Shown: positions 1 to 9,005, numbered from the stretch's first letter. The stretch is DNA of 64,000 nt from AP-15 sp963701815 (GCA_963701815.1 CAVPBN010000009.1:1-64000); one strand, 5' to 3'. Notes: generated from the sequence alone by a model not told the origin. Numbers and translations: made by a program.

Positions 1-224
1 CGGTCGGGACCATCCACGCATCGCTCGTCGAGCGCTACCTCGACGAGTCGTACGCCGACCGCGAGGAGGGACTCCGCGCGATCCGTGCGCGCCAGCTCAC
101 CGGCGAGCTCGGTCGGCCCGAGGACGTCGCCAACGCGATCCTGTTCCTGGCCTCGGACGAGTCCCGCTTCGTGCTCCGCAGCGGGCTCACCGTCGACGGG
201 GGGCTCACCGGAACGCGCCCGTGA
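1..224 (+). CDS. short-chain dehydrogenase (SDR), C-terminal part, runs in from left edge
   Basis: The reading frame starting at base 3 is open from the window edge to TGA at 222-224 and encodes about 73 residues. The segment GRPEDVANAILFLASDES followed by a GLTVDGGLTG-like ending is the typical SDR C-terminus, in which the helix after the R-P-E-D motif packs against the last strand of the Rossmann fold. The catalytic S-Y-K region and the cofactor-binding GxxxGxG lie outside the window, so the substrate cannot be named. The FabG-type ending normally reads SGQ before the last strand, whereas here it is LRSG, a small departure. The next recognisable feature is the left end of an IS110 element about 145 bases downstream. 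Confidence 0.75.
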   Translation, partial: VGTIHASLVERYLDESYADREEGLRAIRARQLTGELGRPEDVANAILFLASDESRFVLRSGLTVDGGLTGTRP

Positions 225-370
225 GGTGAGTGCGCTTGCGGTTCACGGGCCGACCGAGCCCGCGCGAACGAACGCAGTCACCATCCGGTAGCCATCGGTC
301 TGCCTGGCTGTCGCGTCCTCAACGGAAGATGCCGGGCGGAGTCGAACCGCGAACGCGCGCTTGCAGGCGC

Positions 371-795
371 TGAGGGGTTTCAAAACTCGGTTCGCGTTCA
401 TGCGGCGGCTCGGTATATCGTGGATGAGTCCGCCGAGTAGGTCGCGGCGCTCGATCGTCGCGGCAGTCGGGTGGGTCGAGTTCGCGTCGGTCGGTTCGGG
501 CGGCAGCGAGCGCGAGCGCCCGGTGCGGGCGCTCGCGGTTGTAGGGAGATGAAACTGCGCGCGTGGAGTCTCTGCGTTGTCCGGTTGGTGCCGTAGCGTC
601 GGCGCGTTCCGGATGCCAGGGGCTTCAGGGAGACGCAGGTTGGGCAGGCCGTCGAGTGACACTATGGGCTGCGAGCCCGCTGTTTGTAGGTGGCCGCCCC
701 TGCGACTGTCCGGGTGTGCTTCGCGCACGGATCCGTAGTTGTCGTGTCGCCCGCCTCGTCTCCGTCGTCGACGACTGGAGAGGAGATGGGCTTCG
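371..795 (+). ncRNA. candidate bridge RNA (guide RNA) region in the IS110 left end
   Basis: This 425-base leader has no convincing gene, yet it is largely conserved in the second copy (2467-2886). IS110-group elements are known to transcribe a structured bridge RNA from the non-coding left end, with loops that pair to target and donor DNA. A strong hairpin is present: an 11-bp perfect stem, GCGAGCGCCCG at 512-522 against 526-536, with a GTG loop. The second copy keeps the stem with a mismatch. The RNA ends and the guide loops cannot be read by eye, so the assignment is inference from family and position. Confidence 0.35.
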
Positions 796-2070
796 ATGCG
801 TTTCATTGGGTTAGACGTGCATCGCGACTTCTGCGAAGTCGCGATCGCGGAGGGAGGCGAGGTGCGGGCGGCGGGACGGGTGCGAACCGAGCCGGCGGCG
901 CTTGAGCTGTTCGCGCAGAGCCTCGGCGGTGACGATGAGGTTGCGCTGGAGGCGACCGGCAACGCGCTCGGGATCGCGCGGATCCTCGAGCCGCACGTCG
1001 GCCGGGTCTTGTTGGCGAACCCGAAGGCGGTCAAGGGGATCACGCGAGCGGGCGCGAAGACCGACAAGATCGACGCGCGCATGCTGGCGAAGCTGCTCGC
1101 CGGCGGCTTTCTGCCGGCGGTGTGGCTGCCGGATGAGCAGACGCGTGTCCTGCGCCGGCGGATCTCGGTGCGGGCGCAGTTGGTCCGGCAGCGCACACGG
1201 GCGAAGAACCAGGTGCACGCGACGCTGATCCGCAACCTGAAGGGAAAGCCGCCGGTGAGCGATCTCTTCGGTACCCGCGGACGCCGCTGGCTCGCCGCGC
1301 AGGAGCTGCCGTCCGACGAGCAGGAGACGGTCGCAGCCTGTCTGCGCCAGATCGCCTTCCTCGACGACGAGATCGGGTTGATCGAACGAGCGCTCGCCGA
1401 GCAGGTGCTCGCCTCGACCGAGATGCGGCGGCTGCTCACCCTGCCGGGCGTCAACTTCGTCACCGCGGCGGCGCTGCTCGCGGCGATCGGTGACATCGGC
1501 CGCTTCCCGAGTGCCCGGCAGCTGGTCAGCTACCTCGGACTCGACCCGCGCGTCAGCCAATCCGGCGCCGAGCCGGCCCGGCACGGTCGGATCAGCAAGC
1601 AAGGCCCGGGCGAGACACGACACGTGCTCGTCGAGGCCGCCTGGCACGCCAGCCGCGCCCCCGGTCCCTTGCGCGCCTTCCATCAACGGATCGCCGCTCG
1701 CCGCGGCGGCAACATCGCCACCGTCGCGGTCGCGCGCAAGCTCGCCGTGATCGCCTGGCACATGCTCAGCCGCGGCGAGGACTACGCCTTCGCCCGACCC
1801 TCGCTCACCCGCGAGAAGATCCGCAGGCTCGAGCTGATGACCGGCGCCGAACGCCAGAAGGGCAAGCGGATCGGCGTCTTCGTCACAAAGGAGCAGCACC
1901 GGCTCGACAAGGACCTCGCCGCCCAAGCCGAGCTCGCCTACCGCCGCCTCGTCCAAGACTGGCAGCCCGCGATCAACAAGGGCACGGGTGCCGCACCGGG
2001 GCGCGCATCTCGTCGGCCGTCAAGCGGCCAAGCAGCGCGGCAGGAGACAGCCCCACCCCCTGCGCTTTAG
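796..2070 (+). CDS. IS110-family transposase (copy a, intact)
   Basis: A 424-residue recombinase. The N-terminal RuvC-like DEDD domain is clear: D7 in FIGLDVHRDF, E52 in LEATGN, and D90/D93 in the TDKIDAR motif. A basic linker follows. The C-terminal transposase-20 domain has the helix-hairpin-helix LPGVN (residues 216-220) and the GRISKQG segment, whose serine (about 267) is the likely catalytic serine. The ATG at 796 was chosen because it opens the conserved MRFIGLDVH start and has a GAGGAGATGG-like ribosome site just upstream. In-frame codons upstream belong to the leader. Length is normal for the family. It would cut and rejoin element and target DNA, guided by RNA from the leader. Confidence 0.9.
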   Translation: MRFIGLDVHRDFCEVAIAEGGEVRAAGRVRTEPAALELFAQSLGGDDEVALEATGNALGIARILEPHVGRVLLANPKAVKGITRAGAKTDKIDARMLAKLLAGGFLPAVWLPDEQTRVLRRRISVRAQLVRQRTRAKNQVHATLIRNLKGKPPVSDLFGTRGRRWLAAQELPSDEQETVAACLRQIAFLDDEIGLIERALAEQVLASTEMRRLLTLPGVNFVTAAALLAAIGDIGRFPSARQLVSYLGLDPRVSQSGAEPARHGRISKQGPGETRHVLVEAAWHASRAPGPLRAFHQRIAARRGGNIATVAVARKLAVIAWHMLSRGEDYAFARPSLTREKIRRLELMTGAERQKGKRIGVFVTKEQHRLDKDLAAQAELAYRRLVQDWQPAINKGTGAAPGRASRRPSSGQAARQETAPPPAL

Positions 2071-2143
2071 CTCGCGGTCACCCGCGCCCAACAACAACTC
2101 TCGCAAAGGAGCCACCCACCGTCCAGCGACTTGACTTCCATCC

Positions 2144-2466
2144 GTAGTGGTCGACGTAGGTGCGGAGCACGTGCTCGAGGTGGCGGCGGCCGAGGATCAG
2201 AAGCCAGTCGAGACACTCGCCGCGGACGGTGCGGACCAAGCGCTCGGCGTAGGCGTTCGCCTTCGGCGCCCGGATCGGTGTGCGGATGACCTTGATCCCC
2301 TCGCTGCGGAAGACCTCGTCGAAGGCGCCGCTGAACTTGCTGTCGCGGTCGTGGATCAGGAACCGCATCGCGTTCCGAAGACACCGCTGAAGCTGAGGTT
2401 GCGCGCCTGCTGGGTGACCCAGCCGCCAGTCGGGTTGGTGGTGCAGCCGGCGAGGTGGACGCGGCG
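2144..2466 (-). pseudogene. integrase-core transposase fragment between the two IS110 copies
   Basis: On the minus strand this encodes an internal piece of a DDE integrase (rve domain): a start like RRVHLAGCT, then RFLIHDRDSKFSGAF (second catalytic Asp) and NAYAERLVRTVRGE (catalytic Glu), ending at TYVDHY. The IS110 right end follows at the HY codons, and the other side is cut by the left end of IS110 copy b. The same interval appears again after copy b, so this is the duplicated part of the tandem unit. It cannot make a working enzyme because the first catalytic Asp and both termini are missing. Confidence 0.8.
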
Positions 2467-4235
2467 TGAAGGGTTTCAATATTCGTGTTCATGCGGCGGC
2501 TCGTGGTATTCGTGGATGAGTCCGCCGAGGAGGTCGCGGCGGTGGATCGTCGCGCGCGGGCGGTCTGCGTGCCGTCGCTGGCTCGAGTTCCGGCGGCCGA
2601 GAGTCGAGCGCGCGATGCGGGCGCTCGCGGTTGTAGGGAGATGAAACTGCGCGTGTGGAGTCTCTGCGTCGTCCGGTTGGTGCCGTAGCGTCGGCGCGTT
2701 CCGGATGCCAGGGGCTTCAGGGAGACGCAGGTTGGGCAGGCCGTCGAGTGACATTATGGGCTGCGAGCCCGCTGTTTGTAGGTGGCCGCCCCTGCGACTG
2801 TCCGGGTGTGCCGCGCGCACGGATCCGTAGTTGTCGTGTCGCCCGCCTCGTCTCCGTCGTCGACGACCGAGAGGAGGTGGTGTTCGATGCGGTTCATCGG
2901 GTTGGACGTGCATCGCGACTTCTGCGAGGTCGCGATCGCGGAGGGAGGCGAGGTGCGGCTGGCGGGACGGGTGCGGACCGAGCCGGCGGCGCTGGAGCTG
3001 TTCGCGCAGAGCCTCGGCGGTGACGATGAGGTTGCGCTGGAGGCGACCGGCAACGCGCTCGGGATCGCGCGGATCATCGAGCCGCACGTCGGTCGGGTGG
3101 TGCTCGCGAACCCGAAGGCGGTCAAGGGGATCACCCGTGCGGGCGCGAAGACCGACAAGATCGACGCGCGCACGCTGGCGAAGCTGCTCGCCGGCGGCTT
3201 TCTGCCGGCGGTCTGGCTGCCGGATGAGCAGACGCGGATCCTGCGCCGGCGGATCTCGGCGCGGGCGCAGCTGGTCCGGCAGCGCACCCGGGCGAAGAAC
3301 CAGGTGCACGCGACGCTGATCCGCAACCTGAAGGGCAAGCCGCCGGTGAGCGATCTGTTCGGCGTCCGCGGACGGCGCTGGCTGGCCGCGCAGGAGCTGC
3401 CGGCCGATGAGCAGGAGACGGTCGCGGCCTGCCTGCGCCAGATCGAGTTCCTCGACCGCGAGATCGCGTTGATCGAGCGGGCGCTCGCCGAGCAGGTACT
3501 CGCCTCAACGGAGATGCGGCGGCTGCTCACCCTGCCCTGGGGTGAACTTCGTCACCGCCGCAGCGTTGCTCGCCGCGATCGGCGAAATCGGCCGCTTCCC
3601 GACCGCCCGGCAGCTGGTCAGCTACCTCGGCCTCGACCCGCGCGTCAGCCAGTCCGGCTCCGAACCGGCCCGGCACGGACGGATCAGCAAGCAGGGCCCC
3701 GGCGAGACCCGGCACGTGCTGGTCGAGGCGGCCTGGCACGCCGCCCGCGCACCCGGGCCGCTGCGCGCCTTCCACCAGCGGATCGCCGCCCGCCGCGGCG
3801 GCAACATCGCCACCGTCGCGGTCGCCCGCAAGCTCGCCGTGATCGCCTGGCACATGCTCAGCCGCGGCGAGGACTACGCCTTCGCCCGCCCCTCGCTCAC
3901 CCGCGAGAAGATCCGCCGGCTCGAGCTGATGACCGGCGCCGAACGCCAGAAAGGAAAGCGGATCGGCGTCTGGGTCACGAAGGAGCAGCACCGGCTCGAC
4001 AAGGAACTCGCCGCCCAAGCCGAGCTCGCCTACCGCCGCCTCGTCCAGGACTGGCAGCCCGCGATCAACAAGGGCGCGGGTGCCGCACCGGGGCGCGCAT
4101 CTCGTCGGCCGTCAAGCGGCCAAGCAGCGCGGCAGGAGACAGCCCCACCCCCTGCGCTTTAGCTCGCGGTCACCCGCGCCCAACCCCAACTCTCGCAAAG
4201 GAGCCGCCACCCGTCCAGCGACTTGACTTCCATCC
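2467..4235 (+). mobile_element. IS110-family insertion sequence, copy b
   Basis: Second copy of the element at 371-2143, with the same leader, transposase and right end. It sits inside the integrase gene: its left end abuts codons for RRVHLAG and its right end abuts DHY, so about 110 integrase codons are duplicated on the two sides. Its transposase is frameshifted, so this copy could move only with protein supplied by copy a. Confidence 0.7.
2887..4162 (+). pseudogene. IS110-family transposase (copy b, frameshifted)
   Basis: Near-identical to the transposase at 796-2070 until about 3535, where copy a reads LPGVNFV and this copy has one extra base (CTGCCCTGGGGTGAAC). The frame is lost there and the remaining 206 codons continue in the next frame from 3542 to the stop at 4162. 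The DEDD residues and the RISKQG serine are all still present across the two frames. The lesion is a one-base gain in a short run, so error, decay or ribosomal frameshifting are all possible. Decay or error is most likely because the break is mid-domain and no slippery heptamer is evident. Confidence 0.8.
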
Positions 4236-5138
4236 GTAGTGGTCGACGTAGACGCGGAGCACGCGTTCGAGGTGGCGGCGGTCCGAGGATCAGGAGCCAG
4301 TCGAGGCACTCGGCGCGGACGGTGCGGACGAAGCGCTCGGCGATACGCGTTCGCCTTGCGGCGCGCGCACCGGCGTCTGGATGATCCTTGATGCCTTCGC
4401 TGCGGAAGACTTCGTCGAAGGCGGCGCTGAACTTGCTGTCGCGGTCGTGGATCAGGAAGCGGACGTCGCTCGAGCGCTCCGCGAGCAGGCGAGGTTGCGC
4501 GCCTGCTGGGTGACCCAGGCGCCGGTCGGGTTCGCGGTGCAGCCGGCGAGGTGGACGCGGCGGCTGCCGAGCTCGATGAAGAAGAGCACGTAGTAGCGGC
4601 GCAGCGAGAGCGTCTCGACGGTGAAGAAGTCGCACGCGAGCATGCTCGCCGCCTGCTGCGCGGAGGAACTCTCGCCAGCTCGAGCCCGATGCGCCGCGGC
4701 GCCGGGCCGAGGCCGGCTGCGCAGCAGGATCTGCCGCACCGTGCTCGGCGAGACCGGATGCCGAGCTTGCTGAGCTCGCCGGCGATCCGCTGGTAGCCCC
4801 AGCGCGGGTTCTCGCGCGCGAGTCGCAGGACCAGCTCGCGGATCTCGTCGCTCGATCGGCGGCCGGCCCGGCCGCGCGCCGGCGTACGTCCAGCGGCGGC
4901 GGACAAGCTCGCGGTGCCAGCGCAGCAGCGTCTGCGGCGTGACGAACATGCCGCCGGCGTCCCTGTGCAGGGAGGAGGCGTGCGAGTGCGGCGAGGTAGG
5001 CGCCGTTCTGACGTCGGAGCACCTCGAGCTGGCGGCGAAGGGCGAGGAGTTCGACCTCTTGGGCGAAGCGGTCTCGCCGCCGGACGCGAGCAGCCGGAGC
5101 AGTGCGCGGAAGGCGAGGTAACAGAAGGAGAACAGCAT
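4236..5138 (-). pseudogene. DDE integrase-type transposase, multiply frameshifted
   Basis: Read on the minus strand from a probable ATG at 5138 (MLFSFCYLAFRALLRLL). Successive segments fall in different frames: a leucine-rich N-terminal helix, TPQTLLRWHRELVRRRW, a helix-turn-helix-like DEIRELVLRLARENPRWG, then the integrase core with ACDFFTVE (first Asp), LIHDRDSKF (second Asp) and AERFVRTVRAECLDWLL (Glu). At least three frame changes are needed, and the C-terminus is cut at DHY by the IS110 right end at 4235. This resembles integrase-core transposases common in actinobacteria. It is dead and served as the IS110 target. Confidence 0.8.
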
Positions 5139-5495
5139 CCGCTGATCCTCGCGCACCCGCGAGCCCGCGAACGGGACTGCAGCATCACCCGAGAGAGCGT
5201 GCTCGCCGCCGCTGCTCGCCGCCGCCGGAGCTGCCAATCGCGTCGTCCCAAGACCACAGCCGACGACAGCCATCCCGACGCCTGCACCGAATAAGCGAAC
5301 GGCGGCAAGCTCACGCTGCCTGGATCAGGCTCTCGGGGTCGCCTGGACCGAAAAACAGGGTTGGTCACGGAACGCCGGTTTACGGCACCGACTTTGACAG
5401 TGCGGGCGCCGACGCAAGCGCTCGCCGAGGCCAGCCCGGAGCGGCTGGAGGGCTTCCGAGCCTATGTCCGGGGAGCGGGATCGCGATGATGGCCT
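5139..5495. other. gene-free stretch between dead integrase and phosphoesterase
   Basis: About 360 bases with no ORF resembling a known protein on either strand. It holds whatever promoter the dead integrase had and the 3' flank of the phosphoesterase gene. I see no repeat, clear hairpin terminator or RNA gene in it. Confidence 0.5.
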
Positions 5496-6479
5496 TCAGC
5501 CGTTGACGAACTGGTGCGAGGCGACGCGTCCGTCGGCCAACGTCACGAGGGCGCCGGCGAGGATGCCCTCGGTGTACTCGGATCCCGGGTTGAGACAGAG
5601 CGTGCGCCCCAGATTGATTGCACCCCGTGACTCGTGGACGTGGCCGTGCAGGCCGAGGAGCGGCTGACGCTCGAGCACGAAGTCGCGCACCGCGGTCGAG
5701 CCGACCGACGTCATCTGCGGCTGGCCTCCCGTGTGCTTCACGCGGAACTCAGCGTCGATCGCCGGCGCCTGGTCGAGCTCGGTTCCATAGGGCGGCGGGT
5801 GAAGCACCGCGATCAGCCGTTCGGGATCCGCGACCTGTGCGTACATCCCCTCGATCCGTTCGCGCAGGGCCGGCTCATCGAGCTCGCGCGGCGAGTCCCA
5901 GGGCGTCAGGTTGGAGTAGCCGGTGGTGATCATCTCGTGGCCGTCGAGCTGGAGGCAGCGGCCCTCGGCCGGCTCCACCACGTTGGAGCCGCTCAGCGGC
6001 TCGTCGATCTCCCAGAAGTCGTCGTTTCCGGGCGTGACGAAGCAGCGCACGCCGGTGCCGGCGAGCCGCTGTTCGGCGAGCTCGACCCAGCGGCGCACGC
6101 TTCCGACGACGGCGCGCCGGAACGCCTTTCCACGCTCGGCCTCGTCGTGGAGCGCGAGCAACTCGTCCCGCTCGCCGACGATCGGGTACTGCCCCGCGTC
6201 GCGGATCCGCTGCTCGAGCTCGGCGCGCTCATTCTCGTCGAGGTCGACATAGTCGTGGTCGCGGAATCGGACGCGCCAGCCGCCGGGGGTGCGCTCGATC
6301 GGGACGAGCGTCTTGCCGGTGATGTCGCCGCCGAGCACGAGGTACTTCGCCTCGTAGAACGCGGCGGCGTTCAGAAACTTGCGGAAGCAGCGGTCGGAGC
6401 CGTGGATGTCGGTAACGAAGAGCAGCCGCGCGCCGCCGGAGGGCGCGCGGCTGCTACGTCTGGCGGCGAACCGCGCCAA
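5496..6479 (-). CDS. calcineurin-like metallophosphoesterase
   Basis: A 327-residue protein carrying all binuclear metallophosphoesterase motifs in order: D24 and H26 in TDIHG, GGDITG (about 50-55), GND (about 151-153), H227 in LHPPP and HGHVH (about 278-282). These ligate two metals for hydrolysis of phosphoesters; the natural substrate cannot be told. There is no signal peptide, so it is likely cytoplasmic. It starts with TTG at 6479, directly after the TAA of the upstream permease (TAATTG), which implies translational coupling and one transcript. The style is actinobacterial, unlike the region after 7.74 kb. Confidence 0.88.
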   Translation of the reverse strand: MARFAARRSSRAPSGGARLLFVTDIHGSDRCFRKFLNAAAFYEAKYLVLGGDITGKTLVPIERTPGGWRVRFRDHDYVDLDENERAELEQRIRDAGQYPIVGERDELLALHDEAERGKAFRRAVVGSVRRWVELAEQRLAGTGVRCFVTPGNDDFWEIDEPLSGSNVVEPAEGRCLQLDGHEMITTGYSNLTPWDSPRELDEPALRERIEGMYAQVADPERLIAVLHPPPYGTELDQAPAIDAEFRVKHTGGQPQMTSVGSTAVRDFVLERQPLLGLHGHVHESRGAINLGRTLCLNPGSEYTEGILAGALVTLADGRVASHQFVNG

Positions 6480-7739
6480 TTAGTCGGGCGGGATCGCTCT
6501 GTAGGCCAGGTCGAGGTCGACGCCCTGGTGGCGCCGGACGGCTCGCGCGAGGTACCACCACAGTCCCGCGACCGCCCAGACGACGAGCGGTGCGACGTAG
6601 GTCGCGGTGTAGTAGCCGCCGACGAGCCCGAGGTTCGTATGGAAGTAGAGGACGAGGAAGATCGCGAAGCATGCCCAGAGCAGGGCGAAGACGCCTGCGA
6701 TCGGCAGGACCTCGACGCCGCCGATCCGCCATTGCGCGGGCGAGCCTTCGTAGAGGTCGGGCCGCCTCCGCTTCATCACGATCGCCGAGATCCCCATCAC
6801 CGCGATCGGGATGTAGGCGAAGAACTGCATGATCGCGAATATCTTGAAGAAGTTCGTGCCGCCCCACGCCACCCAGGCTGCGCAGGCGCCGCCGGTGACG
6901 ACGCTGATCGCGATCGCGAGAACCGGCGTGTGATAGCGGTCGTTCACGTCGCCGAACCGCTTCGGTAGCAGCCCGTCGAACGACCACGTGAAGACGGCGC
7001 GTTGGGTCATTGCCAGGTTCACGTTCAGAAGCGGCAGCCACCAGCCCAGGAAGAGCAGCGCGAGGAAGATCACCGCGGCGGAGTTCGAGGCGACGAGCGC
7101 CGAGAAGTACGCGTAGCCGGCGGTGCCGACGGTGCCGCCGCCCTGGCTGTAGTTGCCTGCGAGCGCCGAGGCGAAAAAGTCGCGCCCTACGGTGTGGAGG
7201 AAGATGAACATCCCGAGCAGAACGAGCAGCCCCTGCCCGATCCCGGCGCCGACCATCGTCGTCAGCTGTCGCTTCCGCTGCCCCGCGCCCTTGAACTCCG
7301 ACGAGAGGTAGGTGCCCCACCAGACAAAAAGGGTGACGCCGATCATCGAGTAGATCGCGCCGATTGTGTTCTTGGTCGAGTAGCCGACGCCGCCCGTCGC
7401 CAGCCCCGCCTTGTGTCCGGCTGCAACGACGTTCGAGTACGTGCCCTTGCCCGCGGCGCCGTTCACGGAGTTGACGAAGCTGGCGTGGCTCGTGAAAAGC
7501 AGGATCAGGATGTCGATCACGAAGCCGAGCGTCGCGAGCAGGAAGAGCACGTTCATGACGCGGATCAGGAGCCGCGTCCCTCGCACCGCGAGCGCACTGG
7601 TCAGGAGCAGTGCGCCCATCGCGATCAGCCAGACCACGAAGGGGTGGCTGCCGTTCAGGTACGTGCCCCAGGTGATCATCGTGTGCGAGTGCGTGACCGA
7701 GCCGATCACGAGGAAGACGGGCGACAGCGTCACCCCGTG
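6480..7739 (-). pseudogene. APC-family amino-acid permease, N-terminus missing
   Basis: About 417 residues of an amino-acid/polyamine/organocation permease with many hydrophobic segments, such as FLLATLGFVIDILILLF, GQGLLVLLGMFIFLHTVG and the C-terminal GGYYTATYVAPLVVWAVAGLWWYL. The N-terminal helices with the family's substrate-binding GxG segment are absent. The frame runs straight into an unrelated aminotransferase across about 7730-7740 (AYHGV then TLSPVFLV). The apparent GTG start at 7733 is therefore only the point of fusion. The stop at 6480 abuts the phosphoesterase start. This gene is the last feature of the actinobacterial-looking part. Confidence 0.8.
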
Positions 7740-8184
7740 ATAGGCATGGATGCGCGAGATGATCTTGGTCTTTTCCGGCCGGTCTTTGACTTTCCAGTAA
7801 TAGCGGGCGAATTTGAACGCCGACTCGTTCGAACTCGGCGCCGCCGGTGGTGAAATAAACCGCGGCGCTGTTGCCGTAGGCGTGGCCGACGATCTTTTCG
7901 GCGAGCCTTACCGCCGGCTCGTTGGTCTGGCCGATATAGGCCGAGGCATAGGCAATCTTGCGCATCTGCGCCGCCGCGGCATCGGCCAGTTCGCCGCGGC
8001 CATGCCCGATATTGACGTTCCACAGCCCGCCCAGCCCATCGATGACCTCGCGTCCGTCGGCGGCGCGCAACATGGCGCCCCGCCCCGACTCGACGACGAA
8101 CGGCTGGCGGTGATCGTCGGGATGGTGCAGCGGGTGGACCAGAAAGCGCCGGTCGCTTTCGAGCAGCTGGGTGGTGCCGTCCAT
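7740..8184 (-). pseudogene. class III (omega) aminotransferase, N-terminal fragment
   Basis: Starts at ATG 8184 and encodes about 148 residues of a PLP-dependent class III transaminase of the omega-amino acid or polyamine type. The N-terminal RFLVHPLHHP, the substrate-cap segment GLWNVNIGHGR and the phosphate-binding segment VYFTTGGAE are visible. One extra T near 7827 shifts the frame. After correcting it the sequence reads SNESAFKFARYYWKVKDRP and then IISRIHAYHGVT, the usual motif. It stops abruptly at about 7740, where permease sequence begins, so the PLP lysine and two thirds of the enzyme are missing. Confidence 0.85.
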
Positions 8185-8348
8185 CGCGCGCTCCTATACG
8201 CCTTGCCTCGGCGATACCCTATCCGCACCGCCCGCCCCCGACAATCCGCATCAGCGCCTCCACCCCGTCCCGTCCGTTGCGGGGGGACCGCGACGGCGAG
8301 CGGGCGCAAGCGGTTGCGCCGCGGCGCGCTCCGGACGATTGTCGGGCC

Positions 8349-8759
8349 ATGCCGGCTCTGAAGCTGCTGCTCAATCTGCTGTGGATCGTGTTCGGCGGCG
8401 CGTGGATGGCGGCGGGGTGGCTGGTTGCCGCGCTGATCATGGCGATCACGATCATCGGTCTGCCGTGGACGCGGGCGGCCTTCAACATCGCTCTCTACGC
8501 GTTGCTGCCGTTTGGCCAGCAGGCGGTCTCGCGCGCCGAATACACCGGGCATCAGGATTTTGGGACCGGCCCGTTCGGGGTCCTCGGCAATCTGATCTGG
8601 CTGGTCTTCGCCGGCTGGTGGCTCGCGCTCGGCCACCTGATCACCGCCGTGCTGCTGGCGATCACGATCATCGGTCTGCCCTTCGCCTGGGCGCACCTGA
8701 AGCTCGCCGGCCTCGCCCTGTGGCCGATCGGCAAGATGATCGTCCCGGCCGGGGGGTAG
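8349..8759 (+). CDS. yccF: YccF-domain inner membrane protein
   Basis: A 136-residue membrane protein made of two tandem YccF repeats. Each has a pair of hydrophobic helices ending in the signature AITIIGLP (residues about 33-40 and again about 104-111), after GNLIWLVFAGWW-type segments. The family is widespread and its function is not known; four transmembrane helices are expected. The ATG at 8349 was chosen because the preceding in-frame codons are Arg/Pro-rich and not family-like. It is divergent from the aminotransferase fragment, with about 165 bases between them. Confidence 0.85.
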   Translation: MPALKLLLNLLWIVFGGAWMAAGWLVAALIMAITIIGLPWTRAAFNIALYALLPFGQQAVSRAEYTGHQDFGTGPFGVLGNLIWLVFAGWWLALGHLITAVLLAITIIGLPFAWAHLKLAGLALWPIGKMIVPAGG

Positions 8760-8866
8760 TGCACAATCCCGCTCACTGAACAGGGGACAGGCGACGACGC
8801 CGACCGCCGGATTGCTCAATCGCTAATGGTATGGATCAGACACTTGGTTCTGGTACCCGACGTAGA

Positions 8867-8942
8867 GATTGCTTCGCTGCGCTCGCAATGAAGTCGTAAG
8901 CGGTTGTCATTGCGAGGAGCGGAGCGACGAAGCAATCTCGAT
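8867..8942. repeat. REP-like interspersed palindrome
   Basis: GAGATTGCTTCG...CGCAATGA at the left is matched by the reverse complement of TCATTGCGAGGAGCG...GCAATCTC at the right, giving an imperfect inverted repeat of about 28-33 bases per arm. Palindromes of this kind recur between genes in many alphaproteobacteria. A degraded relative is at 34394-34436. It lies in the 245-base gap between yccF and the HicB-like gene, in which I see nothing else. Confidence 0.75.
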
Positions 8943-9005
8943 TTTATGATCCGCAACGGGAACCATCTGTCGGGTTCGTACCACTAACGCAGGCGCGAGC
9001 GATTT

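Larger units (their letters stand above)
371..2143 (+). mobile_element. IS110-family insertion sequence, copy a
   Basis: The limits come from comparing the two copies. Both begin at TGARGGGTTTCAA (371 and 2467), and homology to the element stops where an integrase gene resumes at 2144 and 4236. The element is about 1.77 kb, with about 425 bases of non-coding left end, one transposase gene and about 70 bases of right end. No terminal inverted repeats or target duplication are visible, as is normal for IS110 relatives, which move by a recombinase with a DEDD domain plus a serine and an RNA guide. The exact ends are uncertain by several bases. Confidence 0.7.
371..4558 (+). repeat. tandem duplication: two units of IS110 element plus integrase fragment
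   Basis: Two diverged units of about 2.09 kb lie head to tail: unit a at 371-2466 and unit b at 2467-4558. Each holds an IS110-family element (leader, transposase, short right end) followed by about 320 bases of the same minus-strand integrase segment. The transposase starts (796 and 2887) are 2091 bases apart. Unit b continues directly into the rest of the integrase gene, while unit a stops where unit b's left end (TGAAGGGTTTCAA) begins. The copies differ by many substitutions and some indels, so the duplication is not recent or has drifted under no selection. Confidence 0.8.

Noticed and set aside
243..1496. 417-codon minus-strand frame over IS110 copy a
   Set aside because: Antisense to the leader and transposase; composition is Arg/Ser-rich and motif-free.
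5634..6968. 444-codon plus-strand frame over the phosphoesterase
   Set aside because: Antisense shadow; the metallophosphoesterase motifs are on the minus strand and in order.
7740..8184. A genuine fused aminotransferase-permease protein
   Set aside because: An extra base already breaks the aminotransferase, the permease lacks its N-terminal helices and the parts match different phyla; fusion is a junction artefact or rearrangement.
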